NCBI GenBank assembly: GCA_934096235.1
Contig: CAKOLO010000001.1
Coordinates: forward strand, 310,001 to 374,000
Origin: an uncultured Bacilli bacterium
GTDB lineage: Bacteria > Bacillota_I > Bacilli_A > RF39 > UBA660
DNA length: 64,000 nucleotides
Direction: 5' to 3'
This document shows positions 52,955 through 61,008 of this stretch, piece by piece. Every line of letters begins with the position of its first letter. The first letter of the stretch is position 1. Made by a program: the position numbers and the translations under genes. The notes beneath the pieces are model-generated. The model saw only the letters and a program-made list of their open reading frames with translations. It was not told the origin of the DNA and made no database searches.

Positions 52955-52983
52955 TTGTATTTTAGTATAGATTTTGCTATCAT
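52955..52983 (+). promoter_or_regulatory. Promoter of prsA
   Basis: TTGTAT (52955-52960), 17-base spacer, TATCAT (52978-52983). Confidence 0.6.
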
Positions 52984-53013
52984 AATAAGAGTTAGGAGGA
53001 TAATGAGAAAAAT

Positions 53014-54009
53014 ATGAAGAAAAAAATATTTTTAGTTCTTGCATGTGTATTCCTACTTGCTGGTTGTAATGGTGTAAAACTAACAAATGGTGAAAATGCA
53101 GTTGTAACATTTAATGAAGGAGGCGTTAGTTCAGAAGAACTTTATAAAAGTTTAAAAGAAGCTTATGGAGCAGAAAAACTAATGAATTTAATAGACACAA
53201 AACTATTAAGTGAAAAATATAAAACTGATGCTTCAGAAAAAGCATATGTAAATCAAACAGTTAAGACAACTAAAGAATCTGCTAAAAAATTAAATGCTGA
53301 TTTTGATTTATATTTACAATATTATTATGGACTATCTAGCGAATCTAAATTTAGAGATTACATATCATTAACTTATAAAAGAAACTTATGGGTTCAAGAC
53401 TATGCTGAAGAAGAAGTAACTGAAAAACAAATTCAACAATATTATGATGAAGAAGTTGTTGGTGACATTGAAGCAAGTCATATTCTTATTACAGTAGATA
53501 GTAAAGAAAATGCTACTGAAGAAGAAAAGAAAAAAGCAGAGCAAAAAGCATATGATAAAGCTAAAGAAGTTATCGAAAAACTAAAAAAAGGAGAAGATTT
53601 CTCAAAGTTAGCTAAAGAATATTCTAAAGATTCAACAACTGCTGATAAAGGTGGCTCTCTTGGTAAAATAAATACTGGAGATTATGCAGATGAAGTATTT
53701 GAAGCATTAAAGAATCTAAAAGATGGAAGTTACTCTACTTCACCAGTTAAATCAAGTTATGGATATCATATTGTATATAGAACTAGTCAAGATGAAAAAG
53801 CTAAACTTGATGATGATTTAACAAAAAAAATTAGAACAACTATCGGAAAAGAAAAAGCTAATGAATCTGGCTACTCAGTTAAAGCATTAAAAGCATTAAG
53901 AGAAAAAAATAATATGAAATTTGAAGATGCTGAACTTGAAAAAGCATTTAATAAATTAATTCAACAACAAGAAAAACAAGCTGCATCATCAACTAGTTCA
54001 AGTAACTAA
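53014..54009 (+). CDS. prsA: PrsA-like peptidyl-prolyl isomerase lipoprotein
   Basis: A membrane-tethered foldase acting on exported proteins; 331 residues. Lipoprotein signal peptide with lipobox LAGC (Cys18), a helical chaperone region (about 35-150) and a parvulin domain (about 150-255) with EASHILITV, FSKLAKEYSKDSTTADKGGS and VKSSYGYHIVYRT. A Gln/Ser tail follows. AGGAGG lies 14 bases from this ATG, farther than usual; an ATG at 53003 in another frame gives a four-codon ORF whose TGA overlaps the prsA ATG, so reinitiation is possible. It could fold the surface proteins encoded nearby. Confidence 0.93.
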   Translation: MKKKIFLVLACVFLLAGCNGVKLTNGENAVVTFNEGGVSSEELYKSLKEAYGAEKLMNLIDTKLLSEKYKTDASEKAYVNQTVKTTKESAKKLNADFDLYLQYYYGLSSESKFRDYISLTYKRNLWVQDYAEEEVTEKQIQQYYDEEVVGDIEASHILITVDSKENATEEEKKKAEQKAYDKAKEVIEKLKKGEDFSKLAKEYSKDSTTADKGGSLGKINTGDYADEVFEALKNLKDGSYSTSPVKSSYGYHIVYRTSQDEKAKLDDDLTKKIRTTIGKEKANESGYSVKALKALREKNNMKFEDAELEKAFNKLIQQQEKQAASSTSSSN

Positions 54010-54017
54010 AACAAATA

Positions 54018-54049
54018 AAAACATTATTTAACAAAATAATGTTTTTTTA
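54018..54049. terminator. Terminator of prsA
   Basis: A 12-bp stem AAAACATTATTT/AAATAATGTTTT with T runs; it lies between prsA and the convergent peptidase gene. Confidence 0.85.
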
Positions 54050-55090
54050 TTTTCTATAAGTTTTTATATATTCATTTAATACACTATTAGTTCCATATAT
54101 CATATCCTCTAACTTAAAATAAGAAAGTATCTCTTCATCACTAGCATAACCAAACATATCAAAAAATTCATTAATTTTTATCATAAATTTATACTTATCA
54201 TTTCTATATAAATTAACTAAATACATCGCAAGTAAATTAGAAAACACTAACGTAGATGAATATATATCAGCCACACTAGAATCATCTAAATATATTTTAC
54301 CATCACGAGTAGTAAGTTTATCAAAAGAAAGAATAATAGAATTAAAGCATTCACTAATACCTAAAAAAGAATCAAGCTTATTATATTCAGAACTTCTTGC
54401 ATTCTTAAAATATATGGTGTTCTTTAAATAATCATAAAATATCATTTCTAAAAATATAGAATATGCTTCAGAAAATAAAGAACCATTCTTACGAACAAAA
54501 GAATCAATATTATTAGTTTTATTATGAATAAAAGCATGTCCAAGTTCATGAGGAATAATAGAAGCTCTACTCATTTTATTATTAAATCTAGAAAGTATAA
54601 AAGATTCATCACTAGTAATCAAATGTACATTAAGACCTAAAGCATCACTAAAAATATTATATTTTTTTGGATTTATTTCTATTCTTTTACTTTCCTTTAA
54701 AAATTCATAAATATCTAAAAGTCTTGTATCAAAAACACTTAAAAAATCTATTAATAATTTTTCATAATCACAATTTGAAATCTTCTTATCTAAAGTAAAT
54801 TTCCAAGGAAGTTTCATTCCAAAAGAATAACCATATAATGATCTATATAATAATTTTGAATTTTTATTAAAAAAATTAACTAATTCATTATTTCTTTTAT
54901 CCATTTGTTCAGTAAAAGGTAAATCCATACTTTCTACATAATATCTATCATTAGAAACATAATTAACCATTAATTTTAAAAGTTTAATATCACGAGAAAG
55001 TTCTAATTTTTCAATATCATTCAAAGTACTATTCATTAAACCTTGAAGTTTAATAATTCTACTATTTAAATCATCTATATCAAAATGCAT
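54047..55090 (-). CDS. M3-like zinc metallopeptidase, small form (paralogue)
   Basis: A 347-residue relative of the protein at 46381: ASIIPHELGHAFIHNKT (HExxH), then LFSEAYSIFLEMIFYDYL carrying the third ligand Glu. The start at 55090 follows AAGGAGAAAG; an in-frame ATG at 55129 has no such site. Both small peptidases have the active site in the C-terminal half and a 150-residue helical N-terminal half. Cytosolic oligopeptide degradation is likely (inference). Confidence 0.75.
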   Translation of the reverse strand: MHFDIDDLNSRIIKLQGLMNSTLNDIEKLELSRDIKLLKLMVNYVSNDRYYVESMDLPFTEQMDKRNNELVNFFNKNSKLLYRSLYGYSFGMKLPWKFTLDKKISNCDYEKLLIDFLSVFDTRLLDIYEFLKESKRIEINPKKYNIFSDALGLNVHLITSDESFILSRFNNKMSRASIIPHELGHAFIHNKTNNIDSFVRKNGSLFSEAYSIFLEMIFYDYLKNTIYFKNARSSEYNKLDSFLGISECFNSIILSFDKLTTRDGKIYLDDSSVADIYSSTLVFSNLLAMYLVNLYRNDKYKFMIKINEFFDMFGYASDEEILSYFKLEDMIYGTNSVLNEYIKTYRK

Positions 55091-55131
55091 AACTTTCTCC
55101 TTAATGAAGCATATTATATCATAAAGCAAAC

Positions 55132-55156
55132 AAAAAGAGAATTAATTCTCTTTTTA
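55132..55156. terminator. Bidirectional hairpin
   Basis: Palindrome AAAAGAGAATTAATTCTCTT with A/T runs, between the peptidase gene and the pseudogene fragment. Confidence 0.6.
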
Positions 55157-55178
55157 TATAAGCGACTTCTTATAAGAT

Positions 55179-55277
55179 TTATAAATAATAAAAACACCAA
55201 ATACAATAATTAATAATATTCACAACTCTAAATATTGATAATATATTCCCATCATCACAAATACCTAAAATATTCAT
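55179..55277 (-). pseudogene. Decayed copy of the N-terminus of the C39-like membrane protein
   Basis: Reading from the ATG at 55277, MNILGICDDGNILSIFRVVN parallels MYILGICDTGEVLETFSIVN of the gene at 36912. The frame then runs into a stop after 32 residues; a membrane-like segment resumes in another frame (IVFGVFIIY). An AGGCGATTA weak ribosome site precedes it. It is a fragment of a duplicate whose protease domain is gone. Confidence 0.65.
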
Positions 55278-55333
55278 ATAATCGCCTATTTTCTAAATAA
55301 AATTATAACAAAAAAGTAATACCATTAAAAGTA

Positions 55334-56071
55334 TTACTTAAAATTACTATTTATTTCATCATAATTATAACCCTTTCTTAATAATGATGAAACTATTTTA
55401 TTCTTATCACCCTTAAATTTTCTACTAGCTTTTAGAAAATCTTTACTTAAAGCATCACTAGAATATTCTATATTAGAAAGTAACTCATCTATCATATATT
55501 TATCATAACCAAGATTATATAAATCATTTTTCATCTTAGTTATAAACATATAATAACTCTTACTTTTCATAATAGATTTCTTTTTATTAATAAGTTTTTC
55601 AAGCTTATTTTTCCATACTTCTTCATCTATTAAAGATAAATAATTATCAATCACTTCTTCATTAATTTCTACATCTATTAATTGTTTACGTATCTTAAAT
55701 GGTCCATCATTACTAAGAAGCATCTTATCATTTATAAATGCTTCAGTATATCTTTTATCATCAAGTAAATTTAATTTATCAAGACGTTCTAATGCATAAT
55801 CTATACACTTATTATTAAAATCTTTCTTTTTTAAGTATTCAACTATTTCTTTTCTATTTCTAAGTTTAATTTCTATATAATTAAGTGCCATATTATAAGC
55901 ATCATAATAGTTATTCTCATCAATTAATTTATCAATATCTTCTATACTTATATCTTTATTTAATAATAAATCATATTTTAGTATTATATCTTCATAAAGA
56001 GTTAATTCTGTAGTATCTAAAAATATCTTATATTTATTTTTACCAACTTTTTTAAATTTATTAATATGCAT
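55334..56071 (-). CDS. recX: Regulatory protein RecX
   Basis: RecX inhibits RecA filament growth. The 245-residue, all-helical protein has the repeated three-helix modules: RKEIVEYLKKKDFNNKCIDY, then ALERLDKLNLLDDKRYTEAFI (family hallmark), and GPFKIRKQLIDVEI. Longer than enterobacterial RecX, as is common in Firmicutes. GGTGATTTAG precedes the ATG. recA is not in the window. Confidence 0.9.
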   Translation of the reverse strand: MHINKFKKVGKNKYKIFLDTTELTLYEDIILKYDLLLNKDISIEDIDKLIDENNYYDAYNMALNYIEIKLRNRKEIVEYLKKKDFNNKCIDYALERLDKLNLLDDKRYTEAFINDKMLLSNDGPFKIRKQLIDVEINEEVIDNYLSLIDEEVWKNKLEKLINKKKSIMKSKSYYMFITKMKNDLYNLGYDKYMIDELLSNIEYSSDALSKDFLKASRKFKGDKNKIVSSLLRKGYNYDEINSNFK

Positions 56072-56095
56072 CTAAATCACCAAAATTATTCTAAC

Positions 56096-56127
56096 ACAAA
56101 AAAATAGTTTCGCATAGAAACTATTTA
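56096..56127 (-). terminator. Terminator of the F420-ligase-like gene
   Basis: A perfect 10-bp stem AAATAGTTTC/GAAACTATTT with T6 on the minus strand. Confidence 0.85.
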
Positions 56128-56133
56128 TATATT

Positions 56134-57327
56134 TTATTCATTACTATAGTTAGTGAAATATCTTTGAATAAGTATTACTGGAGTTCCCTTATCTCCACTT
56201 CCACTTGTTAAATCACATAAACTACCTAATAAATCTGTATAACGTCTTGGTGTAGTACCTTGCGTAGCCATTGAACCCTTAAGTTTAGAATCTTTAGTTC
56301 TAATTTCTTCTATCATTGCTTTTTTAAGTTCTTCACCCTTTAAATCTTTAAATTTATTCTCACTAAAATATTTAAGTTTGATTTCATTAGGACTTCCTTC
56401 TAATCCACTAGTATAAGCAGGACTTACTACTGGATCTGCAAGTTCCCAAATCTTACCAACTGGATCTTTAAATGCTCCATCTCCATAAACCATAACTTCA
56501 ACTGTTTTACCAGTTTTTTCTTTTAATAATTCTTGAACTTTATTTACTAAAATATCTCCAGTTCTTGGAAATAACTTAACTCTCTCTTCAGTAGAACGAT
56601 TACTACCTAATAGTCCATATGGAGAATATCCACTAGAATTAACACTTTGATTTAAAATATCACTTAATGTAAGTACACGAGCTTCATTATCATTTTTAAG
56701 AATTCTAGCTTTAGTTTCAATTCTAGTATGTATATCACAAACTATAACATCTTTAGTATATTTTAAAATATCTTCTGGCTTATTTGAAAATACCATTTCA
56801 AATTCACAACCTTCTTTTAATACTAAATCACGATATACTTCATACATATTAACACCAGTAAATAAATGTTTAAAATGACCAAACTTTTCTTTATATTCAT
56901 TTTCAGTTATTAAATCTGATGATGGATTAACACCATATTTAATTAAATCTTCTCTATATAAGATATCATTTCCTACTTCATCAGATGGATAACTAGATAA
57001 TAATGTTATTTTTTTAGTACTACGAGCAAATGCACTTAATAATACAGCAAATCTATTTCTACTTAATATTGGAAATACAAGTCCTAAATGTTCACTATTA
57101 CTAAATTTATTTTTAACATCTTCTGCTATTTGATCAAGAGTAGCAAAGTTTCCTTCACTAATACCTACTACGGCTTCAGTAATACCTATAACATCTTTAT
57201 CTTCAAGTTCAAAGTTTTCACTTTTACTTGCATTAAGAACAGATTCAACAACTATACTAGCTAAATCATCACCTTCTTTTATGATTGGTGTTCTAATTCC
57301 TCTAACAACTGTTCCAACATCTCTCAT
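56134..57327 (-). CDS. CofE-like (coenzyme F420-0:L-glutamate ligase family) protein
   Basis: A 397-residue protein. The N-terminal part follows the F420-ligase pattern: VRGIRTPIIKEGDDLASIVV, then DKDVIGITEAVVGISEGN. Later parts include a GDGAFKDPVGKIWELADPVV segment and GSSDKGTP-like end text. CofE adds glutamate to F420-0, but F420 is not expected in this type of bacterium, so the real substrate is probably different (another gamma-glutamyl or amide ligation). It is longer than archaeal CofE (about 250 residues). AGGAGAGTG precedes the ATG; single-gene unit. Confidence 0.75.
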   Translation of the reverse strand: MRDVGTVVRGIRTPIIKEGDDLASIVVESVLNASKSENFELEDKDVIGITEAVVGISEGNFATLDQIAEDVKNKFSNSEHLGLVFPILSRNRFAVLLSAFARSTKKITLLSSYPSDEVGNDILYREDLIKYGVNPSSDLITENEYKEKFGHFKHLFTGVNMYEVYRDLVLKEGCEFEMVFSNKPEDILKYTKDVIVCDIHTRIETKARILKNDNEARVLTLSDILNQSVNSSGYSPYGLLGSNRSTEERVKLFPRTGDILVNKVQELLKEKTGKTVEVMVYGDGAFKDPVGKIWELADPVVSPAYTSGLEGSPNEIKLKYFSENKFKDLKGEELKKAMIEEIRTKDSKLKGSMATQGTTPRRYTDLLGSLCDLTSGSGDKGTPVILIQRYFTNYSNE

Positions 57328-57401
57328 AAATCACTCTCCTACTTTATAATCATATCATAATTTCTAGTATTTTCTATTTAAATTACATTTTCTTTACAAA
57401 A

Positions 57402-57425
57402 TAAAAAGCACATACGTGCTATTTT
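57402..57425 (-). terminator. Terminator of the DUF4870-like gene
   Basis: AGCAC/GTGCT stem with T5 on the minus strand, at the gene end. Confidence 0.65.
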
Positions 57426-58054
57426 AAGAATTTATACTTTCCAATTATAGGTAAATCTTTAGATTTTCCATTATAAGTTCTATATATACCAACTAAAGTT
57501 ATAACAATAGATATACAATATAATACATATGAAACAAATTTAACCCATGTAGGAGTTTCTTCACTCATTAAATATTTTTTAGTAAACATTCCATATAAAA
57601 CTTTAGATATTATTATGGAAGCAACCCAAAGTAATGTTAGATTAGTACCTTCTTTAATATGATAATCCATATATTTAGATTTACTACCTAATTTATTTAT
57701 ATATTTAAAATATAAAGCAACTAAAGGAATATAACATAAAGTAGCATACATTTTATATTTAGTAACTTCTTCTTTACCAAAATAACTAGTATAATCAGTA
57801 GTATTTATAATTTTATTAACTGCTCCAATAGTTTTATCGCTAAAGTCATCTTGTGGTTTAGTAGTAGTATTATCACTTAATACACCTTTACTTTCAGTTA
57901 TATCATTTGAAATTTCAACCATTTCAATAGTTTCAGTTTTATTTTCATTAGTTTGTTCATTTACTGATGTTAATTCTACAACTTCCATAGTTGGTGTATT
58001 AACAACCTCTTTATTATTTTGAGAATCTTGATTAGTATTTTGCTCCATATTCAT
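57419..58054 (-). CDS. Membrane protein with disordered N-terminus (DUF4870-like)
   Basis: Residues 1-95 are low-complexity, rich in Asn/Thr/Glu/Val with repeated VEL/VEIS text. Residues 100-205 hold about four membrane helices: YKMYATLCYIPLVALYF, YHIKEGTNLTLLWVASIIIS, WVKFVSYVLYCISIVITLVG; the IPLVALYF...HIKEGTNL pattern is that of DUF4870/Tic20-like small membrane proteins. Function unknown. Start chosen at 58054 because GGATGG lies nine bases before it; 58066 is also possible. Confidence 0.65.
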   Translation of the reverse strand: MNMEQNTNQDSQNNKEVVNTPTMEVVELTSVNEQTNENKTETIEMVEISNDITESKGVLSDNTTTKPQDDFSDKTIGAVNKIINTTDYTSYFGKEEVTKYKMYATLCYIPLVALYFKYINKLGSKSKYMDYHIKEGTNLTLLWVASIIISKVLYGMFTKKYLMSEETPTWVKFVSYVLYCISIVITLVGIYRTYNGKSKDLPIIGKYKFLK

Positions 58055-58146
58055 AATTATTACCATCCATTCTTCATAAATTATATCATACTTCTTTAAA
58101 ATATTTAACTATCTATAAAAATAAGTTATTAAAATAAAATAATTAT

Positions 58147-58175
58147 TTGAGATTTATTATTTATTATGTTATACT
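58147..58175 (+). promoter_or_regulatory. Promoter of tRNA-Leu
   Basis: TTGAGA (58147-58152), 17-base spacer ending TGT, TATACT (58170-58175): an extended -10 promoter placed 13 bases before the tRNA. Confidence 0.85.
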
Positions 58176-58188
58176 TAACAAGTATGAA

Positions 58189-58275
58189 GCAAGTGTGGCG
58201 GAATTGGTAGACGCAGCAGACTCAAAATCTGCCGGTAGTAATACCTTGAGGGTTCGATTCCCTTCTCTTGCACCA
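58189..58275 (+). tRNA. tRNA-Leu (CAA)
   Basis: An 87-base class II tRNA with encoded CCA. Acceptor GCAAGTG/CTCTTGC (one U-U mismatch at 6-67), D loop with GG, anticodon stem GCAGA/TCTGC with loop CTCAAAA (anticodon CAA, reads UUG), a long variable arm CGGTAGTAATACCTT and T loop TTCGATT. Confidence 0.95.
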
Positions 58276-58286
58276 GTGACGAATCT

Positions 58287-58303
58287 GTTCGAACTATTCG
58301 AAC
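58287..58303. repeat. Perfect palindrome just after tRNA-Leu
   Basis: GTTCGAA-CTA-TTCGAAC, 7+3+7 bases, 12 bases after the tRNA. It resembles an operator or a recombinase core site; it does not match the Bacillus LexA box spacing. Confidence 0.6.
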
Positions 58304-58314
58304 TTTATATAAAG

Positions 58315-58339
58315 AGAACTTGCAAAAAGTTCTTTTTTT
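58315..58339 (+). terminator. Terminator of tRNA-Leu
   Basis: AGAACTT/AAGTTCT stem with a T7 run, 40 bases after the tRNA. Confidence 0.85.
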
Positions 58340-58385
58340 ATGTTATTATGTATTTAGCAAGAAAACTTGCATAAAATTAAAAAAA

Positions 58386-58608
58386 GAAACATTTAAAGTT
58401 GCAAGTGAATGTCGCCTCAATTAATTGAGTTGGACACTCTATCTAAGCAGATGAGTGTCTATTTTTTTATGACTAATACCAATAAGGTATGAAGTGATAA
58501 AATGATATAGATGTATCTTAGGAGTTTAATCACATAAACTCTTTTTTCATTGATATTTACCTCCTTCCTTTTTCAAGACTGGAGGACGACACTCACATTA
58601 AATGTTCC
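58386..58608. repeat. Short element-like unit with imperfect inverted ends and internal hairpins
   Basis: The left end (58386-58418, GAAACATTTAA...GTGAATGTCGCCTC) and right end (58582-58608, complement GGAACATTTAATGTGAGTGTCGTCCTC) are imperfect inverted repeats. Inside are two terminator-like hairpins: GACACTC/GAGTGTC (58433-58468) with T7 and GAGTTTA/TAAACTC (58522-58547) with T6. On the minus strand an AAGGAGG site precedes ATG and only six codons. It is a possible remnant of an insertion sequence or a MITE-like unit. The text near GACACTCTAT is similar to that at 2352-2361. Confidence 0.45.
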
Positions 58609-58788
58609 TAATAAAATTATGCCAAACATTTATTCGTGACCCAATAGTTTTACTATATTTTTCTATTATATATAATAAACCATAGTATTTTGATATTAAT
58701 GTCAAAATACCTAGGGGGTTAAATATTTTGTCAAAACAAAATAATATACAAAGATTAATTTATATAATATAATATAATCATCTATTTA
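58609..58788 (+). other. AT-rich intergenic stretch before the HAD gene
   Basis: No gene is seen. It contains a 9-bp inverted repeat GTATTTTGA/TCAAAATAC at 58685-58710, a second TGTCAAAA copy shortly after, and several TATAAT-like hexamers near 58765-58780 that may serve the HAD hydrolase gene. The repeat could be a repressor site. Confidence 0.4.
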
Positions 58789-58803
58789 ATGTTAGGTGGT
58801 TTT

Positions 58804-59415
58804 ATGATAAAAAGAATAATATTTGATATCGATGGTACTTTGATTACTGGCGTAGATTTTTCATCTTATGTAGCAAATACACTTAAAAAATATGGCATTG
58901 AAGACATAGAAAAGACAAAACAATTTTTGTTAAATATTAAAGAGTATGAAAAAACATATAATAGCTATGATAGAAATCTATACTTAAAATTTTTTGGTGA
59001 TAAATTAGGATGTGAATTAGATAATCATTTTTTAGAAATATTCTTTCAGGAATTAAGAAAAGCAATTCCTGAAAATGCTGAAAAAATTAAATCAATGCTA
59101 GCAGCAATGAATGAATATGAACTAGTATTATTATCTAATTATTTTGAAGAATCACAAAGAAATAGATTAACTGCTATGGGAATCAATGATTATTTTAGTG
59201 AATATTATGGAGAAAGTATTATAAAACCAAATGAATTAGCTTATAGACAGGCTCAAGGAATATACCAACCAAGTGAATGTGTAATAGTTGGTGATGATAA
59301 AAGATTGGATATTGATGTTCCTAAATCACTAGGTTTTAAGACAATATATGTTAACGAAAATGGTGATATAAAAAGAGTTGAGGAGTTATCTCCAAGATTA
59401 ATAAAAAAGTTGTAG
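58804..59415 (+). CDS. HAD-superfamily hydrolase
   Basis: A 203-residue phosphatase-type protein. HAD motif I FDIDGTLITG with the nucleophile Asp near residue 8, motif II LLSNY, the motif III Lys in ESIIKPN and motif IV VGDDKRLDIDV. The cap is helical (C1 type), as in phosphoglycolate phosphatase or YjjG-like nucleotidases; the substrate is not determinable. The ATG at 58804 follows AGGTGG; an in-frame start at 58789 is less likely. Confidence 0.88.
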   Translation: MIKRIIFDIDGTLITGVDFSSYVANTLKKYGIEDIEKTKQFLLNIKEYEKTYNSYDRNLYLKFFGDKLGCELDNHFLEIFFQELRKAIPENAEKIKSMLAAMNEYELVLLSNYFEESQRNRLTAMGINDYFSEYYGESIIKPNELAYRQAQGIYQPSECVIVGDDKRLDIDVPKSLGFKTIYVNENGDIKRVEELSPRLIKKL

Positions 59416-59447
59416 ATATCTACGACACTCGCACCAATAAAGTCAAT

Positions 59448-59474
59448 AAAAGTCCTTAAACAAGGATTTTTTTT
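59448..59474 (+). terminator. Terminator of the HAD gene
   Basis: A 9-bp stem (AAAGTCCTT with AAGGATTTT, one G-U) and T8. Confidence 0.8.
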
Positions 59475-59503
59475 ATTATCATTTTTTACAAAAACTTTTA
59501 TTA

Positions 59504-59851
59504 TTAAGATTTTACTTTATCAAAAAAAGGATCAAATGATAAATATTCATTTTTACCATCTTTAATCCAATAACCAAATCTACCAACAATTTTTATTGGT
59601 TTTTTTAATGAAATAAATTTAAGATTCTTAGTATTCATTCCACTTGCACCAATAGTTATTGAAGCAGTAATATGGGGTTTCTTCAAAACACTAATATTTA
59701 CTTCATCATAATTAATATAGTATTTCTTAATCTCATCACAAAATTCAACTTCAAAGCCACTATTCATTCCATCATTAACTATATCAAGTCTTTTACTCTC
59801 AAATGAGTGAATTAATTCTATAAGTTAAAATATTTCCTCATAACTTACCAT
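59504..59851 (-). pseudogene. Unknown gene interrupted by an in-frame stop at codon 9
   Basis: An AAGGAG ribosome site and ATG at 59851 start MVSYEEIF, then TAA (59825-59827), then the same frame continues without interruption (LIELIHSFESKRLDIVNDG, then MNSGFEVEF...) to the stop at 59504. The downstream part alone, from ATG at 59767, gives 87 residues but has no ribosome site. The gene was probably about 115 codons long and was disrupted by one base change. The family is not recognised. Confidence 0.55.
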
Positions 59852-59860
59852 ATACACTCC

Positions 59861-60319
59861 TTAATCAATTAATTCTGAATCTTGAAATAATATTATATTA
59901 GTAAGTTCTTTATGTATAGTTTTTAATATTTCATTATCATCATCTATAAATATAATTTGTTTATCACTATCTAAAGACTTTAAATAATTAAGTTTTAAAT
60001 TTTTTGATAATAAACCTGGATTACTTTCTTTTGAAATAATTGTTCTATTACTTTTATCAAAGAAAGGTGCATACTTATTAAGCCATTCATTCTTATCATT
60101 TACCTGGCTATCTAATTTGCATACAGATAATATATGTAATTCTACATTCTTTAAATCACATAATCTACTTAATGTTTGAATATTAGAAGTAAGTGGTCTT
60201 TTATTTACAAATTCAAGTGGTTTACCTATCTCATAAGCAGCAATTACACCATCCATATCTACATATATAATAGTTTTTTTATCACTAGTTAAATTCTTTA
60301 TTAATTCATAAAAATGCAT
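59861..60319 (-). CDS. HAD-like 5' nucleotidase family protein
   Basis: A 152-residue protein with HAD motif I YVDMDGVIAAYE near residue 20, LHILSVCK (motif II region) and IIFIDDDNEIL (motif IV). The DMDGV start and RPLTSNIQTL pattern resemble the 5'(3')-deoxyribonucleotidase (NT5C-like) group. The ATG at 60319 has GAGGTATTT upstream; the upstream in-frame start at 60394 overlaps the divergent gene and is unlikely. Confidence 0.72.
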   Translation of the reverse strand: MHFYELIKNLTSDKKTIIYVDMDGVIAAYEIGKPLEFVNKRPLTSNIQTLSRLCDLKNVELHILSVCKLDSQVNDKNEWLNKYAPFFDKSNRTIISKESNPGLLSKNLKLNYLKSLDSDKQIIFIDDDNEILKTIHKELTNIILFQDSELID

Positions 60320-60406
60320 AAATACCTCTTTTCCTATTAATTTTACCATATAAATTAATGCAAAACTATGATAAAATATAAACTTAAGAAACAAAAAGGA
60401 GAACTT

Positions 60407-60982
60407 ATGAAACTAATAGAAAAATTAAAGAAATTAAGAAATGAATTAATTATACCAAAAAATAGAAACTATGAATTTGATGCTGAACTTGAAGATCATG
60501 AAATAAAAGATGGTAATATTTATAGACTTCACTATGTAAATTTCCATAGAATAAATGAACATGACTATTCAAGAGGAAATAATATTGGTCTTATAAATTG
60601 GCCATGCAGTACATTCATGTTACCTGAAGGGATGACAAGAGAAGAAGGGTTTAAAATACTATCATACTTAACTGATTTCATTGAAAAACGTGAAGATACT
60701 GATATTGGATCATTAAAATCAGTAAGAACATTAGATGGAGTACTTGACTTAGATAGATTCGGTTTTAGAAAAGTAAAATCAAACGATGCAATAGATTTAT
60801 ATACAGTTGATGGAAGAATACTTTTATTTAAAAAAAGTGAATTTTATAAAGATTATTTTAACTGGTATAAAGAAGAAATAACAAAAGAAGAAATTGAAGA
60901 AATATATGCTAAACATAATATGACATTTGAAGATATAAAATGGTTAGATAATCCTAAACAAAGAATATTAAAGCAAAATTAA
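60407..60982 (+). CDS. Unknown soluble protein, 191 residues
   Basis: Not recognised. An acidic protein without signal peptide or membrane helix; RLHYVNFHRINEHDYSRGNN, INWPCSTFMLPEGM and a C-terminal helical KEEIEEIYAKHNMTFEDIKW are visible but match no family I can name. The ATG at 60407 follows AAAGGAGAACTT. Single gene with a shared terminator, divergent from the HAD-like gene. Confidence 0.6.
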   Translation: MKLIEKLKKLRNELIIPKNRNYEFDAELEDHEIKDGNIYRLHYVNFHRINEHDYSRGNNIGLINWPCSTFMLPEGMTREEGFKILSYLTDFIEKREDTDIGSLKSVRTLDGVLDLDRFGFRKVKSNDAIDLYTVDGRILLFKKSEFYKDYFNWYKEEITKEEIEEIYAKHNMTFEDIKWLDNPKQRILKQN

Positions 60983-61008
60983 AATCAAACACAAAGTTTG
61001 ATTTTTTA
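60981..61008. terminator. Bidirectional terminator
   Basis: A 10-bp stem AAAATCAAAC/GTTTGATTTT with A and T runs, between convergent genes. Confidence 0.85.

Noticed and set aside
58287..58303. LexA (SOS) operator
   Set aside because: The palindrome is GTTCGAA-N3-TTCGAAC, not the Bacillus CGAAC-N4-GTTCG arrangement, and no SOS gene follows.
58147..58374. A 75-codon + strand frame
   Set aside because: It is a read-through of the tRNA-Leu gene and its terminator; the text AELVDAADSKSAGSNTLRVRFPS is a familiar tRNA artefact.
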